Positions 1-7,314 of a stretch of 16,848 nt of DNA are shown one piece after another. The translations under genes were made by a program, and so were the position numbers. The DNA lies in the NCBI GenBank assembly GCA_041690515.1, contig JAWLHF010000074.1:1-16848 (forward strand), in the 5' to 3' direction. The notes beneath the pieces were generated by a model. That model was not told the DNA's origin. It did not search any database and saw nothing but the letters and a program-made list of their open reading frames with translations. Origin of the DNA: BRH-c25 sp041690515 (lineage in GTDB: Bacteria; Bacillota; Clostridia; Lutisporales; Lutisporaceae). Position 1 is the stretch's first letter, and every line of letters starts with the position of its first letter.

Positions 1-393
1 CAACTCCCTCCAGACAATAGTTATTTATCCGCATATAACCCACGTATCATTATAATTGAGTTCAGATAACAATATGAACTTCATTACAATTACAAAAAAT
101 AATATTATACACAAAATATATTCTAGCATATAATCAAAAGCTAATAAATACAAATTGTCGATTATTCGTATAAATATACATACAATTCATCGAATACTGT
201 CGAAAGTTCTAATATTGACATACTGAAGACACTTCAGTCGTTTCACTTTAATTATTACATCCGTATTTTCATGGAAGTAATAAGAAGTCAACAGCAAATG
301 AAAGGAGAGGCAGTGCTCTTGTAAATTACTTTAAGTAACGATATACTACAATAAGAGGATTTTGAAATAATGTAAATTGAAAGGTAGAAATAT
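1..393. other. AT-rich intergenic region at left edge
   Basis: No convincing coding region is seen on either strand. The stretch is strongly AT-rich compared with the genes that follow. It holds a perfect 7-bp dyad ACTGAAG-ACA-CTTCAGT (222-238) directly after a TTGACA (215-220), and a candidate promoter for the first gene (319-347). On the minus strand, positions 11 to 4 read GGAGGGAG, a good ribosome binding site whose start codon would lie just beyond the left edge. This part may therefore be a divergent promoter region. Confidence 0.6.
319..347 (+). promoter_or_regulatory. Candidate sigma-A promoter of the yqhQ-prmC-prfA operon
   Basis: TTGTAA at 319-324 and TATACT at 342-347 are separated by exactly 17 bp, matching 4/6 and 5/6 of the vegetative consensus. 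The expected transcript start near 354 leaves a leader of about 40 nt before the ATG at 394. The same TTGTAA -35 with 17-bp spacing recurs before the antiporter gene. Confidence 0.5.
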
Positions 394-1323
394 ATGAAAG
401 TACAGAGTTCGGAAAATAGTATAAAGCCAAAGGCGGTTGGCGGTCAGGCAGTCATTGAGGGTGTCATGATGAAGGGCGCAGAAGATGTTGCCATAGCGGT
501 TCGAAAGCCTGACGGTGAGATAGTTGTAAGTAAGGAGAAACTAAAGGGCAACAGGAAGATAATATCCAAGATACCTATCATCAGAGGCATGTATGCCTTT
601 ATTGACTCGATGGTACTGGGCGTGAAGGCGCTGATGTATTCTGCTGAGTTCGTTGAAGAGGAAGAGGAGGAAAAGGATAAAAAGCCTTCCAAATTTGATG
701 AGTTTTTGGGCAATAATATAATATGGATATCTGTTGTTATTTCCATAATGTTTTCCGTAGGATTGTTCATACTGCTTCCTACGGTACTGGTTGATGTTTT
801 CAAGAATTTTACTGATAATACTATCATACTGAACGGCATTGAAGGTATAGTCCGTATAGCTATATTCCTGACATATATACTGGCTGTATCCAGGATGAAG
901 GATATAAGGCGTGTGTTTGAGTATCACGGAGCGGAGCACAAGACAATATTCTGCTATGAATATGGAGAAGAGCTCACAGTCGAGAATGTCAGAAAGCATG
1001 GAAGACTGCATCCCAGATGCGGTACAAGTTTTCTTTTCATTGTAATGATAGTCAGTATACTTCTGTTTTCAATGTTTAGCTGGTCAAGTATATGGATGAG
1101 GCTGGTTATAAGGATATTGTTGATACCTGTTGTGGCAGGTATTTCCTTTGAAATAATAAAATGGGCGGGGAAGAGTCAGAGCAGGCTGTCCTGTGCTGTA
1201 TCAGCCCCCGGTATGTGGCTTCAGAAAATCACCACAAGGGAACCTGACGACAAACAGATAGAAGTAGCCATAGAGTCACTTAAGCATGTACTCGTAATAG
1301 ACCCGGAGGCGGATAACTGGTAA
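394..1323 (+). CDS. yqhQ: YqhQ-like DUF1385 membrane protein
   Basis: This is a 309-residue membrane protein of the DUF1385 (YqhQ) family, often labelled a predicted metal-dependent enzyme; its reaction is not established. The family signature is complete: GGQAVIEGVMM near the N-terminus, YHGAEHK (His178, Glu181, His182), and LHPRCGTSF (His206, Cys209). The His/Glu/Cys set could be metal ligands, which is inference. Hydrophobic stretches at about 107-136, 145-165, 212-230 and 233-252 suggest four membrane segments, and an acidic EEEEEE run precedes the first. The ATG at 394 follows AAAGG by about 9 nt. Its stop overlaps the prmC start (TAATG at 1321-1325), so translation is probably coupled. 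It is the first gene of a three-gene operon and sits next to prmC-prfA, which hints at a housekeeping role without defining one. Confidence 0.88.
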   Translation: MKVQSSENSIKPKAVGGQAVIEGVMMKGAEDVAIAVRKPDGEIVVSKEKLKGNRKIISKIPIIRGMYAFIDSMVLGVKALMYSAEFVEEEEEEKDKKPSKFDEFLGNNIIWISVVISIMFSVGLFILLPTVLVDVFKNFTDNTIILNGIEGIVRIAIFLTYILAVSRMKDIRRVFEYHGAEHKTIFCYEYGEELTVENVRKHGRLHPRCGTSFLFIVMIVSILLFSMFSWSSIWMRLVIRILLIPVVAGISFEIIKWAGKSQSRLSCAVSAPGMWLQKITTREPDDKQIEVAIESLKHVLVIDPEADNW

Positions 1324-2198
1324 TGGAAAGCATAAAGGAATTGCTGAAAAAGGCGGCGGGACTTCTTCGGGACAGCGGGAATACCGAGACTCCCATACTT
1401 GATGCGGAGCTGCTGCTTATACATGTTCTCAATCAATCCGGCATGGCTTTTGACAGGATCAAGCTGGTGACACAACAGGAGTATCTGCTTAATGAGACAA
1501 CAGTCAGAAGCTATCAGGAGCTTGTTGAGGAAAGAAGCAAAGGCAAGCCGATACAGTACATCACCCAAAGCCAGGAATTTATGGGTATTGAGCTGTATGT
1601 TTCCCCGGGGGTGCTTATACCCAGAGGAGATACTGAAGTAGTGGTTGAGAAGGTCATAGACTTGGTTGGGGGGATTGAGGACCCCTATATCATAGATATG
1701 TGTACCGGCAGTGGAGCGATAGCGGTTAGCCTCGCTAAAAGCATCCCCGGTGCAAGGGTGCTGGCTCTTGATATTTCAGACATCGCACTGGAATGCTGCA
1801 GGACCAATGTCAGCCGGTTGAGTCTGGAAGACAGGGTAAGGGCTGTGAAAAGTGATATTTTTGGAGATATTTCTATTGATGAGATAAGTATAGATGTCAT
1901 AGTATCCAATCCTCCATATATTGAGAGTGCGGTAATAAAGGAGCTTGGGAAAAATGTCCGGGAATATGAGCCTCACTTGGCTCTTGACGGCGGAGAAGAC
2001 GGACTTGTATACTATAAAAGGATTGTGAAAGACGGTGCCAAATATCTCCGAAGCAAGGGTGTCCTTGTATTTGAGATCGGATATGATCAAGGAGCCGGAG
2101 TCAAAAATATAATGGAAGAGAGCGGTTATTATGAAGATTTGAATATAGAAAAGGACCTTGCAGGTTATGATAGATGTGTTTGGGGACGTAGGATATGA
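1323..2198 (+). CDS. prmC: Peptide chain release factor N5-glutamine methyltransferase
   Basis: PrmC (HemK) uses S-adenosylmethionine to methylate the glutamine of the GGQ motif in release factors, here probably the prfA product encoded immediately downstream. The 291-residue length is normal. An N-terminal helical domain (about 1-85) is followed by IPRGDTEVVVE, the SAM-binding DMCTGSGAIAVSLA beginning at Asp125, and the substrate-glutamine-binding NPPY at 196-199. A C-terminal FEIGYDQG segment also fits the family. The ATG at 1323 shares its A with the yqhQ stop codon. The gap to prfA is 41 nt. IPRGDTE replaces the IPRPETE common in proteobacteria, as expected for a clostridial form. All key motifs are intact. 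Confidence 0.95.
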   Translation: MESIKELLKKAAGLLRDSGNTETPILDAELLLIHVLNQSGMAFDRIKLVTQQEYLLNETTVRSYQELVEERSKGKPIQYITQSQEFMGIELYVSPGVLIPRGDTEVVVEKVIDLVGGIEDPYIIDMCTGSGAIAVSLAKSIPGARVLALDISDIALECCRTNVSRLSLEDRVRAVKSDIFGDISIDEISIDVIVSNPPYIESAVIKELGKNVREYEPHLALDGGEDGLVYYKRIVKDGAKYLRSKGVLVFEIGYDQGAGVKNIMEESGYYEDLNIEKDLAGYDRCVWGRRI

Positions 2199-2239
2199 TT
2201 TTTTGATAACAAAGTATACTTTATTTGGAGAGTGATAGG

Positions 2240-3307
2240 ATGCTGGATAAGCTGGAATTCATTGAAGAGAAATATGAGGATTTAAGCCATAAGATAAGTG
2301 ATCCCGATGTAATTGCCGATCAGAACATGTGGCAGAAGCTTGTTAAGGAGCATGCAAGCCTTGAGCCGGTCGTCGCAAAGTTCAAGGAGTATAAGACTGT
2401 ACTTAAAGGTATAGAGGATTCAAAAGCGATGCTTCTGGATAAGCCGGACAAGGATTTTGAGGAAATGGTCAAGCTGGAGCTTGCAGAGCTGCAGGAAAAG
2501 CAGGAGACCCTTGAGGAAGAGCTTAAGTTGCTGCTGCTTCCGAAGGATCCAAATGATGAAAAGAACGTAATAGTTGAAATAAGAGGTGCTGCCGGCGGTG
2601 ATGAGGCTGCACTCTTTGCGGGAAATTTATTTAGGATGTATGTAAGATATGCTGAAAGGATGGGTTGGAAGATTGAGATGCTCAGTTCCAATCCTACTGA
2701 TATAGGCGGTTACAAAGAAGTAATATTTGAAATTGACGGACAGGGTGCATACAGCAGGCTCAAATATGAAAGCGGTGCCCACAGGGTACAGAGGATACCT
2801 ACCACTGAAGCCAGCGGCAGGATCCACACTTCCACTGCCACAGTAGCAGTACTTCCCGAAGCGGAGGACGTGGATGTGGAGATCAATATGAACGACTTGA
2901 GGATAGATGTGTTCCGTTCCAGCGGACACGGCGGACAGAGCGTCAATACCACAGACAGTGCCGTAAGGGTGACCCATATACCTACCGGTTCTGTTGTATC
3001 CTGTCAGGATGAAAAATCACAGCTTAAGAACAAGGAAAAGGCAATAAAGATATTGAAGTCAAGACTTCTTGATCTTGAGATAGAAAGGCATAACGCTGAA
3101 ATAGCAAGCGACAGAAAAAGCCAGGTAGGAACCGGTGACAGAAGTGAAAGAATAAGGACATATAATTTCCCTCAGGGAAGAGTGACAGACCACAGGATAG
3201 GATTGACTTTATATCAGCTGGACTCCTTCATGGACGGGGACCTTGACGAAATGATAGATGCCCTTGTAACAAGCGCACAGGCTGAGAAGCTTAAAGGGGT
3301 AGAATAA
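2240..3307 (+). CDS. prfA: Peptide chain release factor 1 (RF1)
   Basis: RF1 recognises UAA and UAG stop codons in the ribosomal A site and triggers peptide release. The protein has 355 residues, the usual length. A coiled N-terminal domain is followed by the codon-recognition segment VQRIPTTEASGRIHTS with its P-x-T tripeptide (Pro187-Thr189; commonly PAT, here PTT), and by the catalytic GGQ at 231-233 within SSGHGGQSVNTTDSAVR. The ATG at 2240 is preferred because GGAG (2227-2230) lies 9 nt upstream. An in-frame TTG at 2225 would add five residues but has no ribosome binding site. It is the last gene of the operon, ending in a repeat and an intrinsic terminator. RF2 is excluded by the P-x-T motif, since RF2 has SPF. 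Confidence 0.96.
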   Translation: MLDKLEFIEEKYEDLSHKISDPDVIADQNMWQKLVKEHASLEPVVAKFKEYKTVLKGIEDSKAMLLDKPDKDFEEMVKLELAELQEKQETLEEELKLLLLPKDPNDEKNVIVEIRGAAGGDEAALFAGNLFRMYVRYAERMGWKIEMLSSNPTDIGGYKEVIFEIDGQGAYSRLKYESGAHRVQRIPTTEASGRIHTSTATVAVLPEAEDVDVEINMNDLRIDVFRSSGHGGQSVNTTDSAVRVTHIPTGSVVSCQDEKSQLKNKEKAIKILKSRLLDLEIERHNAEIASDRKSQVGTGDRSERIRTYNFPQGRVTDHRIGLTLYQLDSFMDGDLDEMIDALVTSAQAEKLKGVE

Positions 3308-3320
3308 ATAAGGTAACGCA

Positions 3321-3345
3321 GTAGGGGCGGCCATTGGCCGTCCGC
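3321..3345 (+). repeat. GTAGGG palindromic repeat, copy A
   Basis: GTAGG heads a near-perfect palindrome centred on CGGCCATTGGCCG, with flanking GG/CC pairs and one G-T wobble, ending in TCCGC. It lies between the prfA stop and the terminator. It belongs to the same family as the copies at 10896-10921, 10929-10954, 12359-12386 and 13425-13448. Confidence 0.75.
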
Positions 3346-3349
3346 ACCC

Positions 3350-3378
3350 AGAGGTGAATGTAATTCGCCTCTTTTTTA
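3350..3378 (+). terminator. Rho-independent terminator after prfA
   Basis: A 10-bp stem AGAGGTGAAT / ATTCGCCTCT (one G-T wobble) with a 3-nt loop is followed by six T (3372-3377). It ends the yqhQ-prmC-prfA transcript. Confidence 0.88.
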
Positions 3379-3383
3379 TTATG

Positions 3384-3419
3384 GATAAGTGCCAGGTAGA
3401 TAAGTCCCAGGCACTTATC
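3384..3419. repeat. Compact direct plus inverted repeat
   Basis: GATAAGTGCCAGG (3384-3396) is repeated as GATAAGTCCCAGG (3399-3411), 12 of 13 bases identical at a 15-bp period. The first unit also forms a perfect 10-bp inverted repeat with GGCACTTATC (3410-3419). No T-run follows, so it is not a typical terminator. It looks like a second family of small palindromic intergenic repeats. Confidence 0.6.
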
Positions 3420-3511
3420 TGATTTTCGAGGCATTCCAAAGAAAAACGGATATGATCAGGGTAAATGGTTCAATTTTGCCCTAAACAGCAAATAACTGTC
3501 ACTCAGCACTT

Positions 3512-3540
3512 TTGTAATAGCTGCCACAAAGTAATATAAT
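3512..3540 (+). promoter_or_regulatory. Sigma-A promoter of the antiporter operon
   Basis: TTGTAA (3512-3517), 17 bp, then a perfect TATAAT (3535-3540). Transcription would start near 3547, about 50 nt before the antiporter start codon. Together with the terminator at 3350-3378, it makes the cation module a separate transcription unit from prfA. Confidence 0.65.
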
Positions 3541-3599
3541 CTAAACTTGTGTTTAATTTTACTTTTTATTACTGGTATTTGTGATGGGAGATGAACTAC

Positions 3600-4748
3600 A
3601 TGTTTGTATTAAAGCTTGCAATCATACTAATAGCATCAGAACTGGGCGGGTATATATGCAGAAAGCTCAAACAGCCGACAGTACTTGGAAGGCTTCTTAT
3701 GGGTGTGCTGATTGGACCCTCTGTGCTGGGCTTGGTCGAGCCTACAGAGACTCTGGTGAATCTATCCGAGCTGGGAGTCATACTGTTGATGTTCATAGCG
3801 GGACTTGAGACGGATCTAAAGCAGTTGATAGAGTCAGGTAAATCCTCTTCGGCCATTGCGGCGGGAGGGGTGCTGCTTCCATTGGTCATGGGTGCGGGAG
3901 TATCATTACTATTCGGAATGACCCCGATAGAAGGGGTGTTTGTAGGTGTCATATTGTGTGCAACCAGTGTCAGTATTTCTGTCGAAACCTTGAGAGAGAT
4001 TGATAAGCTGAAAACCAAGCCGGGGATTGCGATTCTCAGTGCAGCGGTAATAGACGACGTGATAGGGATTGTGCTTCTTTCTCTTGTGACAGGCTTTGTA
4101 AAGCCCGGGGCTGGAGAAAGTGTCGCAGTGGTAATTATCAAAATACTGGGATTCTTTGTGCTTGCAGTATTTGTAGGTATCATTGCAGTAAAGCTTGCCA
4201 AGTGGTTTTTCAAATCAAAGGCCATCAAGGGTCAAATAGCCATAATAGGCTTGATATTCTGCCTTGCAATGGGATTTGTATCGGAAGAGCTTGGGGTGGC
4301 AGCTATCACAGGAGCTTATATATCAGGCATAATATTATCAGTGACACCCTTCAGAAGCAAGATAACTAAGAGTATCCAGGAGGTGTCATATATCCTGCTT
4401 ACACCCATATTCTTTGTTGTGACGGGTATGAAGGTCGATATAAGCTATCTGATGAAGGGCTGGGTTTTCGGATTGGCACTTCTGACAGCAGCAGTACTGG
4501 GAAAGCTTATAGGCTGTGGGATAATTGCCAGAATGGTAGGCTTCAGCAAGGCTGAGTCAATGCAGATCGGAATCGGAATGATACCCAGAGGCGAGGTGGT
4601 GCTTATAATAACAGATATGGGCCTCCGTCTTGGAGTGATACCGGATAGTGTGTTTGCAGCAGTAATCTTCATTATCCTTGCTACGACGATAATTACACCG
4701 ACGGTTCTGAAGTCCTCCTTTGATAAAAGCAAAAGCTTGGCGGTATGA
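3600..4748 (+). CDS. Cation/proton antiporter, CPA2 (Kef/Nap-type) family
   Basis: This integral membrane protein (382 residues from this start) belongs to the monovalent cation:proton antiporter-2 group (Na_H_Exchanger domain). It is hydrophobic throughout, with about 11-12 predicted membrane segments. The segment AAVIDDVIGIVLLSLV carries adjacent aspartates (152-153) at the place of the ion-binding acidic pair, and the conserved ATSVSISVETLREI lies upstream of it. There is no C-terminal RCK/TrkA-N domain, so regulation must come from elsewhere; the PII-like protein encoded 59 bp downstream is the obvious candidate. ATG 3600 is favoured because GGGAG (3586-3590) lies 9 nt upstream, whereas the in-frame ATG at 3591 abuts it directly. 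The ion (Na+ or K+) cannot be told from sequence. It is the first gene of a module with its own promoter. Confidence 0.88.
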   Translation: MFVLKLAIILIASELGGYICRKLKQPTVLGRLLMGVLIGPSVLGLVEPTETLVNLSELGVILLMFIAGLETDLKQLIESGKSSSAIAAGGVLLPLVMGAGVSLLFGMTPIEGVFVGVILCATSVSISVETLREIDKLKTKPGIAILSAAVIDDVIGIVLLSLVTGFVKPGAGESVAVVIIKILGFFVLAVFVGIIAVKLAKWFFKSKAIKGQIAIIGLIFCLAMGFVSEELGVAAITGAYISGIILSVTPFRSKITKSIQEVSYILLTPIFFVVTGMKVDISYLMKGWVFGLALLTAAVLGKLIGCGIIARMVGFSKAESMQIGIGMIPRGEVVLIITDMGLRLGVIPDSVFAAVIFIILATTIITPTVLKSSFDKSKSLAV

Positions 4749-4807
4749 TGATATATATGATAATGTATTACTGGAAGGCAAATATATAGATTGTAGGAGT
4801 GATTATA

Positions 4808-5188
4808 ATGTATGTACTATTCGTGGTGTTGAACCAGCCTGAACATCTGGGCGAGATAATAAGGAAGCTCAAGGTTGTAGGCATACACAGTGCAACAATA
4901 ATCGACAGTGTCGGAACAGCACAATTGAGCAAAAGTATGAGCCGGGAGATCCCTTTTATCGGGAGCCTGATGAGAAACTTCGATGAGATTGGAGATAATA
5001 ACAAGACGATGTTCACCGTTGTTGACAGTAAAGAGCAGGCTGTCAAGATAATGGATGAAATAGAGAAGATATGCGGAGGAGATATGTCAAAGCCCGGTAC
5101 CGGGATAATGTTCACAATACCCATAGACATGGCAAGAGGAGGAAGCCTCAGCAGAAAAAGTATGGATCAGATGTACCATGCGGAATAA
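4808..5188 (+). CDS. PII-like small signalling protein
   Basis: This is a 126-residue soluble protein with the layout of the PII (GlnB) ferredoxin-like fold: strand MYVLFVVLN, helix at about 11-24, strand ATIIDSVG at 29-36, a loop at about 37-65, strand TMFTVVDS, helix at about 75-89, then KPGTGIMFTIPIDMARGG (95-112). The last segment resembles the PII C-loop region GDGKIFVLPVEEAxRIRTGE. The loop corresponding to the T-loop contains REIPFIGSL and lacks the classical uridylylated tyrosine context, so this is a divergent PII-like protein rather than GlnB/GlnK. PII relatives such as SbtB bind adenine nucleotides and control a neighbouring transporter; by analogy it may regulate the antiporter just upstream (inference). 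ATG 4808 lies 8 nt after AGGAG (4795-4799); a GTG at 4799 overlaps that site and is unlikely. Confidence 0.75.
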   Translation: MYVLFVVLNQPEHLGEIIRKLKVVGIHSATIIDSVGTAQLSKSMSREIPFIGSLMRNFDEIGDNNKTMFTVVDSKEQAVKIMDEIEKICGGDMSKPGTGIMFTIPIDMARGGSLSRKSMDQMYHAE

Positions 5189-5221
5189 AGAGGAAACCCC
5201 GAAACCTTAAATGCATATAAC

Positions 5222-5283
5222 GCCCCCTGCTGAATATAAATATAAAGAAAGATTCTGACTTAGCATTTGCATGAATTGGGGGC
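5222..5283 (+). promoter_or_regulatory. Possible structured leader masking the ZIP ribosome binding site
   Basis: GCCCCC (5222-5227) is complementary to GGGGGC (5278-5283), which contains the only ribosome-binding-like sequence of the ZIP gene. The adjoining TGCTGA (5228-5233) can pair with TTAGCA (5260-5265). The two stems could stack and hide the start region. This is seen by eye only and was not folded computationally. Confidence 0.35.
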
Positions 5284-5289
5284 AATAGA

Positions 5290-6027
5290 GTGAGTAGACT
5301 GTTTGCTGTGACCTGCATCGGTTTCTTGTGCGGTATGATAGGTACCGGTTTGGGCGGATTGATTACATTCATAATTGGAAATCCGACAAAAAGATTTATG
5401 TCTGTTCTCCTTGGATTTACAAGCGGTATCATGATATCAGTAGTATGCTTTGACCTTCTGCCGGAGGCTTTCGGCATGGGAGGTGTTTTTCTCAGCATAG
5501 TAGGTATTGTGATGGGTGTAGGGATGATTCTAGCAGTTGAGCAACTCATACCTGAGAGGATAAGTGATAAATACAGTTCGGATTTTGATTTTGTCAGAAG
5601 CGGAATACTACTGGGAATCGGAATTGCGATACATAACTTCCCTGAGGGCCTTGCGGTAGGCTCCGGATTTGCCGCAAGCGATTACCTGGGACTGGGCCTT
5701 GCACTGGTGATTGGCTTACATGACATGCCTGAGGGTGTGGCAATGGCGGCGCCCCTAAAGATGGGAGGCATCAAGAGAGCGAAGATACTGCTGTATACAA
5801 TACTTGCAGGTATCCCTATGGGAATAGGGGCTTTTGTGGGAGAGCTGCTGGGAGAAATATCACATACCTTTATATGCTTGTGTTTGAGCTTTGCGGGAGG
5901 GGCGATGCTGTACATAACCTGTGGGGAGCTTATACCCAAGACACAAAATATTTATAAGGGAAGGATATCCACTATCGGTATGATAATAGGGATATTATGC
6001 GGTATAATCATTTCCACCAGCCTTTAA
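5290..6027 (+). CDS. ZIP-family divalent metal transporter
   Basis: This 245-residue membrane protein moves zinc or related divalent metals into the cytoplasm. The two metal-binding signatures of the ZIP family are both present: HNFPEG (His115-Gly120, membrane segment 4) and HDMPEG (His144-Gly149, segment 5). About eight membrane segments can be drawn. A Gly-rich start (GTGLGGLITF) and a C-terminal CGELIPKTQ also fit. The GTG start at 5290 is preceded by GGGGG (5278-5282) at 7 nt. It lies 101 nt after the PII-like gene with no terminator between them, so the antiporter, PII-like and ZIP genes are probably co-transcribed, ending at the terminator at 6062-6099. Metal preference (Zn, Fe, Mn) cannot be decided. 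No Zur-like palindrome was seen upstream; any control may lie in the leader structure. Confidence 0.9.
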   Translation: MSRLFAVTCIGFLCGMIGTGLGGLITFIIGNPTKRFMSVLLGFTSGIMISVVCFDLLPEAFGMGGVFLSIVGIVMGVGMILAVEQLIPERISDKYSSDFDFVRSGILLGIGIAIHNFPEGLAVGSGFAASDYLGLGLALVIGLHDMPEGVAMAAPLKMGGIKRAKILLYTILAGIPMGIGAFVGELLGEISHTFICLCLSFAGGAMLYITCGELIPKTQNIYKGRISTIGMIIGILCGIIISTSL

Positions 6028-6061
6028 TAACAATACTAAAAGTTGTATATGATATTTTGCT

Positions 6062-6099
6062 GTGTTATTATGTATTTGAACATATTAGCACTTTTTTTT
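6062..6099 (+). terminator. Rho-independent terminator after the ZIP gene
   Basis: A 12-bp stem (6062-6073 with 6080-6091, one wobble and one mismatch) around the loop ATTTGA is followed by eight T (6092-6099). It closes the cation module. Confidence 0.88.
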
Positions 6100-6156
6100 G
6101 CCTCATGCTGCGTACCTCTAGCTACGGGTATCAAGCAAGGTGTTGGAGTCAATTTA

Positions 6157-6193
6157 TGGTATAAAACCAGCAGCAGTATATGCATGATGCATA
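6157..6193 (+). promoter_or_regulatory. Possible extended -10 and palindromic operator upstream of ywlC
   Basis: TGGTATAAA (6157-6165) resembles an extended -10 element but has no good -35. Just downstream is a perfect palindrome TATGCAT-G-ATGCATA (6179-6193). A TATAAT at 6215-6220 also lacks a -35. The ywlC-ywlE-rpiB-upp run must start in this gap because a terminator precedes it, so one of these elements is a plausible promoter or operator. Confidence 0.3.
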
Positions 6194-6266
6194 ATAATAA
6201 AATCGCTAATGACTTATAATAATGTTAAGTCTTTCAAGCAGCATAACAACCATCGGAGGAGTTATT

Positions 6267-7313
6267 TTGAATACGGAAGTATATTATCTGGATGAAAACA
6301 GCATTGATTCTGAAATAATGGATAAGGCTGCAAGAATCATAAGAAGCAATGGAACTGTGGTTTTCCCCACGGAGACAGTATATGGCCTTGGAGCCAGCGG
6401 ATTATCGGGAGAAGCGGTAAAAGGTATATTCACAGCCAAAGGAAGGCCCAGTGATAATCCTTTGATAGTACATATTTCATCTATGAATATGCTTCTATAT
6501 CTTATAGGAAGTCCCCTGTCGGATGAAGCAAGATTGCTTATTGAGAGGTACTGGCCCGGACCTCTTACGCTTATTTTTAAAAAATCCGGAAAGGTGCCCT
6601 ACGAGGTCACCGGGGGATTGGATACTGTCGCAGTAAGGATGCCAGATAACAGGATTGCTTTGGAGCTTATCAGCAGGAGCGAGCTTCCTATTGCTGCGCC
6701 AAGTGCAAATATATCTGGCAAACCAAGCCCTACCCTGCCTGAACATGTTATAGAGGATATGAAAGGCAGAGTAGACATGATCCTATGTGGAAGCAAAAGC
6801 CGTATAGGAGTAGAGTCAACAGTTTTGGATCTGTCCGGGGATGCCCCTGTGATATTGAGACCCGGTGGTGTCACCTTTGAGGAGCTGAAGAGCATACTGG
6901 GCTCTGTCACCCTTGACCCGGGAAGTGTTGGCGAGACTGGTGTTCCAAAGGCTCCCGGTATGAAGTACACTCACTACGCTCCGGAAGCTGACATGGTCAT
7001 AGTCAGAGGGGAACTGGAAAGTATGAAAAGGAAGATACAGGAGCGGATAAGTGAGAGTGCGGGCAAAGGTATGAGAGTTGGCGTTCTTGCCTCTGATGAG
7101 ACAAAGGACTACTATAAGGATTGTCTGGTGCTTTCCTTGGGAAGCAGAACAAATACAGGAATTATAGCGTCTAATGTTTTTGAGAAGCTGAGGCAGTTTG
7201 ACAAAATGGGAGTAGACATCATATATGCAGAGGCACTGGATGAGAAGAGCCTGGGAACGGCTGTGATGAACAGGATGAAAAAAGCAGCGGGATTCAACAT
7301 TATTGAGGTGTAG
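6267..7313 (+). CDS. ywlC: L-threonylcarbamoyladenylate synthase (Sua5/YwlC type)
   Basis: This enzyme makes threonylcarbamoyl-AMP from threonine, bicarbonate and ATP, the first step of t6A37 modification of ANN-decoding tRNAs. The 348-residue length marks the two-domain Sua5 form rather than short TsaC. The YrdC domain shows GTVVFPTETVYGLGA (29-43), KGRPSDNPL (58-66), WPGPLTLIFKKSG, VAVRMPDN, PIAAPSANISGKPSPT and GVESTVLDLSG. A linker with PGMKYTHYAPEA leads to the C-terminal Sua5 domain, ending in LGTAVMNRMKKAAG. The TTG at 6267 is chosen because GGAGGAG (6255-6261) lies 5 nt upstream; an in-frame ATG at 6222 would add 15 residues that contain this site. The next gene, ywlE, begins one base after the stop. 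The ywlC-ywlE-rpiB-upp order is conserved in Firmicutes. Confidence 0.95.
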   Translation: MNTEVYYLDENSIDSEIMDKAARIIRSNGTVVFPTETVYGLGASGLSGEAVKGIFTAKGRPSDNPLIVHISSMNMLLYLIGSPLSDEARLLIERYWPGPLTLIFKKSGKVPYEVTGGLDTVAVRMPDNRIALELISRSELPIAAPSANISGKPSPTLPEHVIEDMKGRVDMILCGSKSRIGVESTVLDLSGDAPVILRPGGVTFEELKSILGSVTLDPGSVGETGVPKAPGMKYTHYAPEADMVIVRGELESMKRKIQERISESAGKGMRVGVLASDETKDYYKDCLVLSLGSRTNTGIIASNVFEKLRQFDKMGVDIIYAEALDEKSLGTAVMNRMKKAAGFNIIEV

Positions 7314-7314
7314 T

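Noticed and set aside
298..324. Eight-codon open frame in the leader of yqhQ
   Set aside because: Too short, no ribosome binding site, and it precedes the best promoter candidate, so it would not be in that transcript.
444..1011. Minus-strand open frames opposite yqhQ
   Set aside because: The plus strand encodes a protein with full family motifs; the opposite frames are low-complexity shadows with no binding site.
3581..3808. 75-residue plus-strand frame overlapping the antiporter start
   Set aside because: It is a shifted reading of the antiporter gene, with no membrane pattern or family motif.
6043..6071. TTGTAT / TATTAT promoter-like pair with 17-bp spacing after the ZIP gene
   Set aside because: The -10 lies inside the left arm of the clear terminator at 6062-6099, and the -35 matches only 3 of 6 bases.
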